Positions 30,792 through 40,168 of a DNA stretch of 64,000 nucleotides are shown piece after piece. The notes below the pieces were generated by a model. The model was not told where the DNA came from, did not search any database, and saw only the letters and a program-made list of their open reading frames with translations. Each line of letters opens with the position of its first letter. Position 1 is the first letter of the stretch. The translations under genes and the position numbers were made by a program. The stretch is from Nitrosomonadales bacterium (GTDB taxonomy: Bacteria; Pseudomonadota; Gammaproteobacteria; Burkholderiales; Gallionellaceae): positions 1 to 64,000 of the forward strand of contig JACOUM010000010.1 of assembly GCA_016177795.1 (NCBI GenBank), written 5' to 3'.

Positions 30792-30948
30792 CAAAGTGGA
30801 AATCGATGTAATGAAGGAAGGGACGCATCTAATAGAATTCGTCTCCTGAATTAGGTAGTTATGCCCTTTGCTAGGCGGGCAAAGTCCAATCAACGAACAG
30901 GGAGATGACAATAGAAAAACAAATAAACCACAAATAAAAAACGCACGG

Positions 30949-31110
30949 TTTGCAGACCGCGCGCTTTTACATTCATAAATCTGGGGAAAACCAGACTTGA
31001 CTAATTGCAGGTCAAAGTCTACGAGCATATTCACTGCTCGTCAATCCCCCATTTTTAATTTTTGAAAGCCGCTTTTCGCGGCGCGGGATTCATCGTCCCT
31101 AAAAATGGAG
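30949..31110 (+). promoter_or_regulatory. Candidate structured RNA leader upstream of tnsA
   Basis: Consecutive hairpins (TCTGG..CCAGA; AGACTTGAC..GTCAAAGTCT; CGAGCA..TGCTCG) then CCATTTTTA/TAAAAATGG enclosing GCCGC..GCGGC and GGGA..TCCC; last stem overlaps the tnsA RBS region. Confidence 0.5.
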
Positions 31111-31117
31111 ATTTCAA

Positions 31118-32014
31118 ATGCGCACAACAAAAAGATTTACGCCGTCAGTCCTTACTCATTTCCTCAAAATTGGCCGAGGAACTGGTACTTTCGAAAACTA
31201 CATCCCTTGGCATCGGGTAGGGCGCAGCGACCCTTCCAGCATCGGTCGTTCGCATTTACAGATGTGGCGCGGAAGACAAAGGGAGCTGTTAAGCGACGGG
31301 GAGTGGGTTGGCCTATTTTTTGCGGTCTCAATGAGAAATCTAATTGATCTTACAGAGCAATTCCCTTTGTCCCTCGAAGGCGGCCAGCACGAAATGTCAG
31401 CATATCGCGTTGGCACGCCTCCATCCCGCCATCCTGGAACCTTAGACATTGCAAAGAGCCTTGGTGTTAAACATCCAAAAACCAATGAAAAGGGTTTGTC
31501 AGCGGACTGGGTGATGACAACTGACTTTCTTCTGGCAATTCAGCAACCAAGCAAGCAATTAGAGCTGGTTGCTGTTGCATTCAAACCAAGTGCAGATTTG
31601 AAAAACCGGCGGACAAAAGAACTTTTAAACATTGAGCGTGAATATTGGCTGGCCAGAGGCGTAACCTGGTTGCTCATTACTCCTGAGATATTTGATCAAC
31701 GCGTTGCCCTCCGTCTTAAAGACACGATGCCTTGGGCATTAAGTGATGCCAGTTCAGAAAGCGACCTAATCATTGCCGCCACCTTGGCCAAAGCACTTCA
31801 GGGACATTCACTGACACATGTTCTGGAGCAGCTTACTGCAAAGCTTGGCGACAATAACTACGCCCAACGTACTTTTTGGCAGGCTGTCTGGTGTGGAAAC
31901 ATCCCCCTAGATCTGCGACGAGGATGGCGCCCCCACCTTCCAATCTCCTTGCTCTCAGAACACGACTTCATGTCATTAAATCCAATTGCAAACCGGAGAT
32001 CATCATGGATCTGA
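31118..32014 (+). CDS. tnsA: TnsA-like transposon endonuclease
   Basis: RGTGTFENYIPWHRV..GRSH, LTEQFPL, STDFLL-like TTDFLLAI, VAVAFKPSADLKNRRTKELLNIEREYW, matching the Tn7 TnsA layout. Confidence 0.9.
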   Translation: MRTTKRFTPSVLTHFLKIGRGTGTFENYIPWHRVGRSDPSSIGRSHLQMWRGRQRELLSDGEWVGLFFAVSMRNLIDLTEQFPLSLEGGQHEMSAYRVGTPPSRHPGTLDIAKSLGVKHPKTNEKGLSADWVMTTDFLLAIQQPSKQLELVAVAFKPSADLKNRRTKELLNIEREYWLARGVTWLLITPEIFDQRVALRLKDTMPWALSDASSESDLIIAATLAKALQGHSLTHVLEQLTAKLGDNNYAQRTFWQAVWCGNIPLDLRRGWRPHLPISLLSEHDFMSLNPIANRRSSWI

Positions 32015-34248
32015 TGCATAACTCAGTTTTCAGGATATTGGCTGGCGACAATGCAGGTCTTTACCGTGTTGTGCTGGACGAAATTCAGCGTGGCTACACG
32101 ATTATTGTGCGACTGGATCCTGTGCTTACGGAAAATCAGCCGCGCCGTGGTCGCAAAAAACTCGAGACAATAAAAAATAAGCGCAGAAAAGCTCCCGCCT
32201 CCTTAGTCGGAAAATTAATTTTTGTAGATCGCTCCGAGCTTCAGGCGCTGGTTGACCAAAAACAGCTTTTATATATTCAGGTTGAAACCGAGTTGTTTCA
32301 GCTGTCTCCAAGCGATGAGCCTCAGTTTAAGAGGCGGTGCGAGATCATGAAAGGATTCCTTGATTTCGATAACGTGCGGGAAAAAATCATAATCGACCAA
32401 AACATCAGCGGCCTCATCGATGAAGCCATTACTAACACGGAAGTTAGCAAGCCCCTTGTTTACAAACTATTTTCGTTGCTTTGCCGTTTTGGATTTCACG
32501 AGTCCAGCCTCCGCCCACGTCGCGATCGATGTGGTGCGAAAGGCATCGCTCGTCCCTGCGATCCGTCCGTCCGCCAAAAGCCAGGAGCCAAGACCACCAA
32601 GCAGCGGGTCGCCAGAGCCTACGGACAAATTATTCCGCCTCAACAGCCTGGTATGAACACCGAATGGCGGAACCTGATCATGACTGCCGATAAACAAATC
32701 CCTACGCCCAAGCCCGCTATGCCGGCGCGAACCAAGCTCATTCTGGCCAGTGCCTTCGTCAAAAAATACCGGCAGGATGGCAACAAGCTAGTTGCCGTTG
32801 ATCCCACCCTTGGAGAATATCCGAATAACCGGCAAATTCGTCGTGTCCTTGAGACTGAAGTCTCAAAGCTTCAACAATTACTCGACAAAACAACAAAAGG
32901 CCACTTCGCCCGTAGCATAAGAGGACTCATGGGAAAAAACTGGCAGGGCGTTGCCGGCCCCGGCCACACCTGGGCGATAGATTCCACAATCGGAGATATT
33001 TACCTCCGTTCATCAGTAAACCGTGCCTGGATAATCGGTCGCCCAATTGTTTATATCATTGTCGATGTATGGTCGACAGCTGTTGTTGGATTCTACGTGT
33101 GCCTGACAGGCCCAAGCTGGGACACAGCAAAGGTCAGTTTGTTTTGCTCTGCGGCACCGCCCGAATTTCTCGGAGAACTCTGGGGGTATCAGCCAATGAT
33201 GTCACTCAGCCCTTCTCCAACGATGTGCGCCGCGCTTATGTGTGATCGTGGCGAATACTTGTCCAAGGCAGCTAGCCTCACAGGAGCAAAGTTAATTCCT
33301 TGCCTCAGCTATGCCCCGCCATATCGCCCTGATCTTAAAGGCTTGGTCGAGGTCTTACACCGCATAGAAAAGGATCGTCAATTTTTGTTTGTGCCGGGCG
33401 CAATCGACATGCGACGTCAGGAGTTTGAACTACGGAAGTTCAATCCCAATGAAGCTGTACTCACCGTTCGCGAGTACACCCAATATCTGTATACAATTTT
33501 CACAGAATACAACCTAACCGCAGATCGCACTCACAGGGTTGACGCTCACATGAAAGCAATCGGCGTTTTCCCAAGTCCCGCTGGCTTATGGCGTTGGGGG
33601 CATGAGATGGGAATTGGTGTGCGTCGTGACATACCTTTGTCCGAACTGATCACCAACTTACTTCCCTCTGAACAGGCTAGGGTGACGCGCAACGGAGTTA
33701 TGTTTGCAGGCAAACAATATGGCTCAGACGTTGTAGACGAACAGCAGTGGACTGCATATGCCAGAAACTTTGGTGGATGGGATATTGGCGCTAATCACTT
33801 CCCAGGATCTGTTTCTAAAATATGGGTACCCAACCCAACCGCAAATGGCCTGCTAGATCTCAATATTTCAGACTATTCAACCGCATCGCCTGAGTTGACC
33901 TTTGACGAAGTCGCCGATGCTTTTATGTTCGGCAAAATCAATAATGCCGAGGTTCAGCACGCCAAAACACTCCACGCCTTACAGTCGCTACGCAAAGTGC
34001 AGGAAATCGTTGCAAGCGCGAAAATTTTGACGGACGAGGCGCTTGCTCGCTACAGCGGTGCCAAGCCGAGCATGACTGAAACCCGCGCCTTTGAAACGTC
34101 CACCGCCCAGTCCACGCCTACGTCGGCAACTGCGTCTGGGGCAGATTCATCATCCAGCTGCAACAACGATGATGCCTATTTCATGCATATGGAGATGATG
34201 AGTTCGGTTTTGGCTGCCGTCAACGGCATGGAGAACTCAAATGTCTGA
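32005..34248 (+). CDS. tnsB: TnsB-like DDE transposase
   Basis: HTWAIDSTIGDIYL, MCDRGEYLS, APPYRPDLKGLVEVLHRIEK (DDE arrangement); follows tnsA. Confidence 0.92.
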   Translation: MDLMHNSVFRILAGDNAGLYRVVLDEIQRGYTIIVRLDPVLTENQPRRGRKKLETIKNKRRKAPASLVGKLIFVDRSELQALVDQKQLLYIQVETELFQLSPSDEPQFKRRCEIMKGFLDFDNVREKIIIDQNISGLIDEAITNTEVSKPLVYKLFSLLCRFGFHESSLRPRRDRCGAKGIARPCDPSVRQKPGAKTTKQRVARAYGQIIPPQQPGMNTEWRNLIMTADKQIPTPKPAMPARTKLILASAFVKKYRQDGNKLVAVDPTLGEYPNNRQIRRVLETEVSKLQQLLDKTTKGHFARSIRGLMGKNWQGVAGPGHTWAIDSTIGDIYLRSSVNRAWIIGRPIVYIIVDVWSTAVVGFYVCLTGPSWDTAKVSLFCSAAPPEFLGELWGYQPMMSLSPSPTMCAALMCDRGEYLSKAASLTGAKLIPCLSYAPPYRPDLKGLVEVLHRIEKDRQFLFVPGAIDMRRQEFELRKFNPNEAVLTVREYTQYLYTIFTEYNLTADRTHRVDAHMKAIGVFPSPAGLWRWGHEMGIGVRRDIPLSELITNLLPSEQARVTRNGVMFAGKQYGSDVVDEQQWTAYARNFGGWDIGANHFPGSVSKIWVPNPTANGLLDLNISDYSTASPELTFDEVADAFMFGKINNAEVQHAKTLHALQSLRKVQEIVASAKILTDEALARYSGAKPSMTETRAFETSTAQSTPTSATASGADSSSSCNNDDAYFMHMEMMSSVLAAVNGMENSNV

Positions 34249-35527
34249 TCCAAATTCATTTGACCCTTATTCCGGCAACATTCTGACTCAAGGCTTGGGC
34301 CCCATTCTGTCTCGGCAGCATGCCTTAACTAGGCTGACGTATTTGCCGCCACTCCCGCACGATATCGGTAATGTGCCGAAGCACATCAGGATGCATCAGC
34401 TAATGATGTTGCGCGATTTTCACATACCCTCCATTGAGGGAGGAAGACTCGTTGAAACCATCGATTTGATGGTTCGACCGGGCTACCGCTACCGCGATCC
34501 AAAATCTGCTCAGACATGGGGATTCATCGGTGCCGAGCCAATGCTTCAAAAAACAACGAGAGCGCCTGCGACAGCAGCTGTTGTCGTTGGTCATTCGGGA
34601 ACCGGAAAGACAGAAGCCATTCTGCGCGGACTCAATTGCTATCCCCAACAGGTCATAACCCACGACACATTCCCGCATCTTGTCGATAAACATCGTCAGG
34701 TTGTCTGGCAGTCTGTTGATGTTCCTGCCAGCGGCCACTCATCAGATTTGGCAGCAAATTTGATGATGACCTGGGATGCAACGATGGGGGAATATTTTCC
34801 TGGCTCCCCTAGGCGGTTTGAGGCGGCCCTTGCAAAGGATCGACGCGTTGGATCGAAGATGCTGGATGAATGGCGGCAGGTAGCAAGCAGTCACTTCCTA
34901 GGACTGCTCCATTTAGATGAGGTACAAAATTTTTTCCGCCTGCAAAGCCTCGAAAAACGTCGGAAACAAGCCAAAGAGGCAGGCGGGATGGAATTGAGTA
35001 TCGTGGAAGATCAGTGTCTCAAATGGATACTGACTCTGACCAATACCTGGCAGATCCCGCTGCTGTTGTCTGGCACACCCGATGGAATTGGAGCATTAAC
35101 AAAGCGCCTGAGTAATATTGAGCGTTTTGTCTCATCCGGTTATCACCAGTTTCCTCTCTTTGAAGATGCGAAGAGCCCCATGTTCTTTGAGGGATTTTTT
35201 AAGCAACTTGCCAATTATCAATTCGTGCAAAAACGTTTGGAGGTGACATCCGAATTGGCCGAGCTGATTATCAAGCTGACAGGAGGGATTCCGCGAATAA
35301 TCATCGCGCTTTGGATTGCCGCACATCGAGTTGCATTTGAGAGAAGAAAGGATGACTTAAGCTTGGATGACTTTAATCGTGCAGCGACAACCTATCTAGC
35401 ACCCATTGGCCCCGCAATTGCGGCCCTGCACAGTAAAGACCCGCAACGTATGGCACGATATGAGGATTTGGTCTCTCGTGATGATGGTTATTGGTCTACA
35501 TTTTGGTCTACAGTAAGTTCGATATGA
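34241..35527 (+). CDS. tnsC: TnsC-like AAA+ transposition regulator
   Basis: Walker A GHSGTGKTEAI, Walker B LLHLDEVQNFF; overlaps tnsB stop. Confidence 0.92.
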   Translation: MSDPNSFDPYSGNILTQGLGPILSRQHALTRLTYLPPLPHDIGNVPKHIRMHQLMMLRDFHIPSIEGGRLVETIDLMVRPGYRYRDPKSAQTWGFIGAEPMLQKTTRAPATAAVVVGHSGTGKTEAILRGLNCYPQQVITHDTFPHLVDKHRQVVWQSVDVPASGHSSDLAANLMMTWDATMGEYFPGSPRRFEAALAKDRRVGSKMLDEWRQVASSHFLGLLHLDEVQNFFRLQSLEKRRKQAKEAGGMELSIVEDQCLKWILTLTNTWQIPLLLSGTPDGIGALTKRLSNIERFVSSGYHQFPLFEDAKSPMFFEGFFKQLANYQFVQKRLEVTSELAELIIKLTGGIPRIIIALWIAAHRVAFERRKDDLSLDDFNRAATTYLAPIGPAIAALHSKDPQRMARYEDLVSRDDGYWSTFWSTVSSI

Positions 35528-35539
35528 TTACCATCAACA

Positions 35540-36943
35540 CTAAGCACGGCATTCTTCCTCGGCTCTTGCACGGAGTTCCTGCGCCCGCAACTGTTCACGG
35601 CGGATTTTCGGGCTGAACTTGGTTGCTACAGGCCCCGTAGCCGAACTTGCTTCGCCCGGCGTAAGTTGCCGAGCTCGGCGGACACCCGTACCTCGCCCGC
35701 TTGGCCGTTGCATTGCTTGAAGTGCACGTGTCAAATCACAGCTGGCATTGCGTATCAAATCTTCCATCGCCCCTATGCTGATGTTCCCCTTTTCGGCACT
35801 GGCTTGTAAGGATTGTTTTTCTACGTAGAACGCAAACACCGCTTTAAATACGCTCTGATTGGCTTTTTGAATCAGATTGGGTAGCCCGATGGTTGCCAGT
35901 TTTAACGCCAGTGTCGGCTTGCTAACCGACAAACTCGATGCGATCGTTGAATAATTTCCACGCTCCTGAATATATGCGTCAAGCAACTCATCACGCGTAA
36001 ATTGAGCCGAAGGCTGGCGGGATATTGATGTGGAAGCTGCTGACGACTGGAGCGCATTCAATGCCATATACACGGATTCATATAGAACCGCAAAGGCTAA
36101 AACATAGGCACTTACAGAAGATGCCGAGGTCTTCAAATACAAAACCCCATCCATTTGGCTCAAATGCATCCCCTCTGGCTTATCCGTAAGTGCGGGCAGC
36201 ACCGTAGCTAACCATTTCCGTCCAAAAGCATTGACGATAGCATCGCTTAATAGAGGCGATTTAACCTTGCCACCGTGTGTCTGAAAACCCTGTGCAGATG
36301 CCTTTTCTTTTAAAGTTACCGACACGTGCTTCACGTCAAAAGGTTTCCGAGTATCCAATAAGTTGGAACAAATCTCGTTGTAACGCTGTATCGATTTATT
36401 GTTAAATGCCTGTTTTACCCATTGCTCATCGACGGATTGACAATGCTGCAACTGCACGGCTGGCGGCAACAGAAAGGCAGACTCATCTTCGGTATATTTT
36501 AGCGGTGTTGCATGCTTCGAACACCAAAGCATCCCTGGTATCTGATGTTCTCGCCGCCAATAGCTCTGACCATGAAACTCCTGATCTTCACGTACACACT
36601 CTGCACAGAAATAAGCCCCTGTTCTGGCCAGCTGCATTCCCGTTGACCATAGCATGGAGCGCTGTTGCTCGCCTCCATGCAACAAATCAGGCTGGTAAGA
36701 CGTAATACCGCGCCGGAATGGAAGGAGCGAATGTTGTCTCACGAATATTGGCACATCGGTGCCGGCTACTTTGCTGAGTAATTCCAAACACGACATTTCA
36801 CGCCTTGATTTATCGGCCACGCCGGCCCATATGCTCATTAACGTCACGGCATCTTTTTTTGTGGCACTCCCGTTTCTGCGCATCACACGCCCCAGATAGC
36901 CTCGATCTAATTCCTCGGGATAGGGTGAAGGTCTGGTCAGCAT
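35540..36943 (-). CDS. tniQ: TniQ-family protein
   Basis: YFCAECVREDQEFHGQSYWRREHQIPGMLWCSKHATPL zinc-finger motif. Confidence 0.88.
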   Translation of the reverse strand: MLTRPSPYPEELDRGYLGRVMRRNGSATKKDAVTLMSIWAGVADKSRREMSCLELLSKVAGTDVPIFVRQHSLLPFRRGITSYQPDLLHGGEQQRSMLWSTGMQLARTGAYFCAECVREDQEFHGQSYWRREHQIPGMLWCSKHATPLKYTEDESAFLLPPAVQLQHCQSVDEQWVKQAFNNKSIQRYNEICSNLLDTRKPFDVKHVSVTLKEKASAQGFQTHGGKVKSPLLSDAIVNAFGRKWLATVLPALTDKPEGMHLSQMDGVLYLKTSASSVSAYVLAFAVLYESVYMALNALQSSAASTSISRQPSAQFTRDELLDAYIQERGNYSTIASSLSVSKPTLALKLATIGLPNLIQKANQSVFKAVFAFYVEKQSLQASAEKGNISIGAMEDLIRNASCDLTRALQAMQRPSGRGTGVRRARQLTPGEASSATGPVATKFSPKIRREQLRAQELRARAEEECRA

Positions 36944-37308
36944 TCATCCACCCCCACCTGTGTTGGTGGCACTGAATCTCGCGGCAAACCCAATACGGCG
37001 AGCGACCTGATCACCGTAGACAGTGCTTTGGCATGCGAGGCAGATCCGTCCCAAGTCATTTTCAAAGCGCCAATCAGCTCTTCATTTGCACGGACGGCAT
37101 CAGCCGTCACGCCACCATCAAGGCGCTCTACATAAAGGCAGACTTCCTCAAAAAGCCTCGATGCTCGAAGCCCCTGCGCTTTCAAAATGCGACTGACCTG
37201 AGGCTGGCTGGCACCAACAGCTTCAGCAATTTCTGCCTGCGTAATGCCGTGTAACCGACATGTATGGGCTGCACGCATAGCGCGTGATTTTAAATCTGGA
37301 CTTATCAT
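36937..37308 (-). CDS. Small helix-turn-helix protein
   Basis: HGITQAEIAEAVGASQPQVSRILKAQG; overlaps tniQ start. Confidence 0.7.
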   Translation of the reverse strand: MISPDLKSRAMRAAHTCRLHGITQAEIAEAVGASQPQVSRILKAQGLRASRLFEEVCLYVERLDGGVTADAVRANEELIGALKMTWDGSASHAKALSTVIRSLAVLGLPRDSVPPTQVGVDEC

Positions 37309-37369
37309 TCATTAAGAATACATCAATGCATAAACGAATATCAAGCACAAAAAATATATAGCCCGAATT

Positions 37370-38695
37370 TCAGCCCAGCAAGTCTCCCGAATGCGACCTC
37401 GCAGACCGGCGATTCAGTGCTCGCTCAATGACACGCTGTGTCAGCGGCAAGCGATCCAACACCGAAAGCTTGGCTTTTAGCTCTGGGACTTGTTGATAGA
37501 GCTGCCATAACCGGATAGTAGATCGACCATTTATCGAACTGATAGCTAGTGCCGCCGCCTCTACCGCCATACTGAGCGCAATATCGCGCTGATCCCAGGC
37601 AATTCGTGCACCCCCTACCGAGCACTTACCTGCGCCACGGTCAGGCAGATTCTGCTGTAACCATTGCCAGTCGTTGCGGTAGAGCCAGGCATAGGCAGCG
37701 GGATTAAGACTACGGAGCAGCTTGATTCCAATGTTTCCATGTTCTGCCAACAGCATGCACCACCCTTCCCTCGCTTTTGTCCTCTCGCGCTCCTTGCGGC
37801 ATTGTTTCCATGCCTCATGCAAACCGATTTCACTTCTTAGCACCTGAGTAACCGTGACTATTGAGATTCCATAGGTCTGGGCTGCTATGTCCTTATCCAT
37901 GCCGCATCGAAGGCTAGCGATCAGCAATGATCGACGTTCACCCTTCAAAATTTTAGGACGCCGCGATACTTCGATATCACAGTTTGCAGCCCAAACCATG
38001 ATGGTTGCTGTATCAACCCCCAGCTGCTGTGCAGCGACACGTGCGGACTTACCCTCAGTTTTCATTAACTGGATCAGCTTGGTATTAATCGCATCAAATT
38101 TATCTTCTTCATGTGTGCTAACGACATCGGCCCTTGAATCATCAACCGACGGCACTAGGCCTCGAGGCAAAGCACGATACAAACGAATGAATGAACCCGC
38201 ATCGCCAAAGAGCCAGTCGATTATTAATATGTGCCGAAGGGGATGCGTTCCGCTACACATAGGCCGCAACAGTCGACCAATTTGCGCCTTTGATTCTTCA
38301 ATTGTTGAGGGAAGTGCGACAAGCTCAGGAATAAAACGAAGCAGCCGTGCATATTCCAGAAAGTTGGCTGCGATGATTGAGAGACGAAGACTTCCGCCCT
38401 CCGTCACCCATCCTCGTTGCGTTAATTCCGCACGGTAGGCGCGATACAAATAGTCGGGGTCAAGCTCAACGGGATTTGTTCCAGCAACCAAACCAATTGT
38501 AGTTCGAGCCAGAGAGGACAAGTTTGTCACCGTGACCTCTGTCAGACGGCTAATTTCCGGCGGTAATTCACGCAGCATGCCAATGCCAGGGAGATGCCAC
38601 AAGAAACGATCGACTCCCGTAGACTTGAGCAAAGATTCGCGTAAAGGAATGCCGTGCGTATTGCACCACCATACTGGTGCGTGTCTTTGTTCGAC
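37370..38695 (-). pseudogene. TnsD-like protein, 5'-truncated (C-terminal part retained)
   Basis: In-frame reading begins inside a TniQ-type zinc-finger remnant (RHAPVWWCNTHGIPLRES) then continues to NDWQWLQQNLP..RIAWDQRDIALSMAVEAAAL TnsD-like C-terminus; upstream in-frame TAG. Confidence 0.7.
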
Positions 38696-40074
38696 TGACT
38701 ATTTATATTCCACCTGGCTTTCCCGCGCTGGAAACCGAAGCAAGAAAATGTTGCTTAGATGCCTATTTGCGATGTGAGCCACAATTTGTTACTGATTTAA
38801 CTTCCTCCCTGCAACAGGCTGATGCCATCCTAAATGTGGGCTTCAGTGTGAGCTCTTCACATCCATGGACTGCTATTTCTTCAAATGGATGGATCGCACG
38901 AGTTTCGTCTGGCTCTATACCGCTACCTACAGAGATGGGGCAGCCCAATCCTATTGCTGCTTTATTTGCTGCCTCATTAGGAGTTACTGAGGTGTTTAAA
39001 CGCATATACGGTGTGCCCGCAAGCGTAGCTCCATTGCTGGACAAAGCCGAATTGTCCTTATTCGAAAACTCCACTGAGTTCGATTCTGCAGGCCCCTTGC
39101 TTCCGGACAACATCACTTTGCCGGACACGTTGCTCGTTGGGGGTGGCGCAATTGGCAATGGCATTGCACTTTTGATGACACAGTTACCAGTTGTGGGGCG
39201 TGTGCACATCGTAGACAAACAGAGTTACCAGGATGAGAACCATGGCACTTCCATATTGCTGGAAAAAAGTGATTGGATAGGGAATCCGAAGGCGGAACAA
39301 TTGGCCAAATGGATTACCCAAAACAGTACGCTGCATGCAACTGGAGACAAGGCATTTATCAGTGATGCACTGGGCTCAGAAGCAGTGAAATCTATGGCTA
39401 TAGATTTGGTCTTGAACGGCTTGGATAATGTTCAAGCTCGGCACGATTCGCAACTTGCATGGCCTTCAATAATAGTAGACGGCGGAATAAATGAAACCGG
39501 GGCTGCAGTCATCCAGCACAGATTGGACAATCAAGGATTAGCATGCCTAATTTGCGCCTTCAAATTGCCGATGCATGATATTCGCGAAAATCAACGTCAA
39601 CTAACTGGCTTAAATTCGTCTGTATTGTCTGACCAAGGGCGATTTTTAACCGAACAAGACATCATTGACGCCGATCCAGATAAGCAAACATGGCTAAGAG
39701 AAATGCTCAAGGAGAAACGTACAATTTGCTCCGTAGTCTCCGAAGCAGGTCTGCGCCGATTGGGAGTAAAAGCTGAAGATGGCTTTAGGCCGTCTGTACC
39801 TTTTGTTGCCACTGCCGCCGCCGCTATGGTCATTGCTGAAGCCCTTAAGGCATTTCTATACCCTGGCCGCCGCTACTCACAACGTTTCACAATTGGCAAC
39901 TTGTTTTTAGGCCCGCAGTCTTTGGCCAATTCAAGTAGACACGCAGAGCCGTCCTGCTCATGTGTCAGACATCGTACCCTAATCCACTCGTTACTTCAGC
40001 GGCGCAAGCATAAGTCCATCTCGCAGACTAACGCATCCTTCGGGCACACTACAGAAGTTCGCGGTCGCGCGTGA
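38677..40074 (+). CDS. ThiF/E1-like adenylyltransferase, probably 5'-truncated
   Basis: LLVGGGAIGNGIALLMTQLPVVGRVHIVDKQSYQDENHGTSILLEKSDWIGNPKAEQLAKWI; GTG start. Confidence 0.7.
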   Translation: MRVFVRLTIYIPPGFPALETEARKCCLDAYLRCEPQFVTDLTSSLQQADAILNVGFSVSSSHPWTAISSNGWIARVSSGSIPLPTEMGQPNPIAALFAASLGVTEVFKRIYGVPASVAPLLDKAELSLFENSTEFDSAGPLLPDNITLPDTLLVGGGAIGNGIALLMTQLPVVGRVHIVDKQSYQDENHGTSILLEKSDWIGNPKAEQLAKWITQNSTLHATGDKAFISDALGSEAVKSMAIDLVLNGLDNVQARHDSQLAWPSIIVDGGINETGAAVIQHRLDNQGLACLICAFKLPMHDIRENQRQLTGLNSSVLSDQGRFLTEQDIIDADPDKQTWLREMLKEKRTICSVVSEAGLRRLGVKAEDGFRPSVPFVATAAAAMVIAEALKAFLYPGRRYSQRFTIGNLFLGPQSLANSSRHAEPSCSCVRHRTLIHSLLQRRKHKSISQTNASFGHTTEVRGRA

Positions 40075-40168
40075 ATGACCGTTATCGAGCACATTGCCGC
40101 CATTTCTCCTAATCGCTAGTCAGTCCGTTTTGGCCGAATAGCGAATATCCCTTAACGCGTGCGGTTTG

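Noticed and set aside
31049-31108. tRNA-like or tmRNA-like gene (GGGATTCATCGTCCC resembles a T-arm beside an acceptor-like stem)
   Set aside because: No D-arm or anticodon arm fits, T-loop position 58 is not A, and the 3' strand overlaps the tnsA RBS. A leader structure is the simpler reading.
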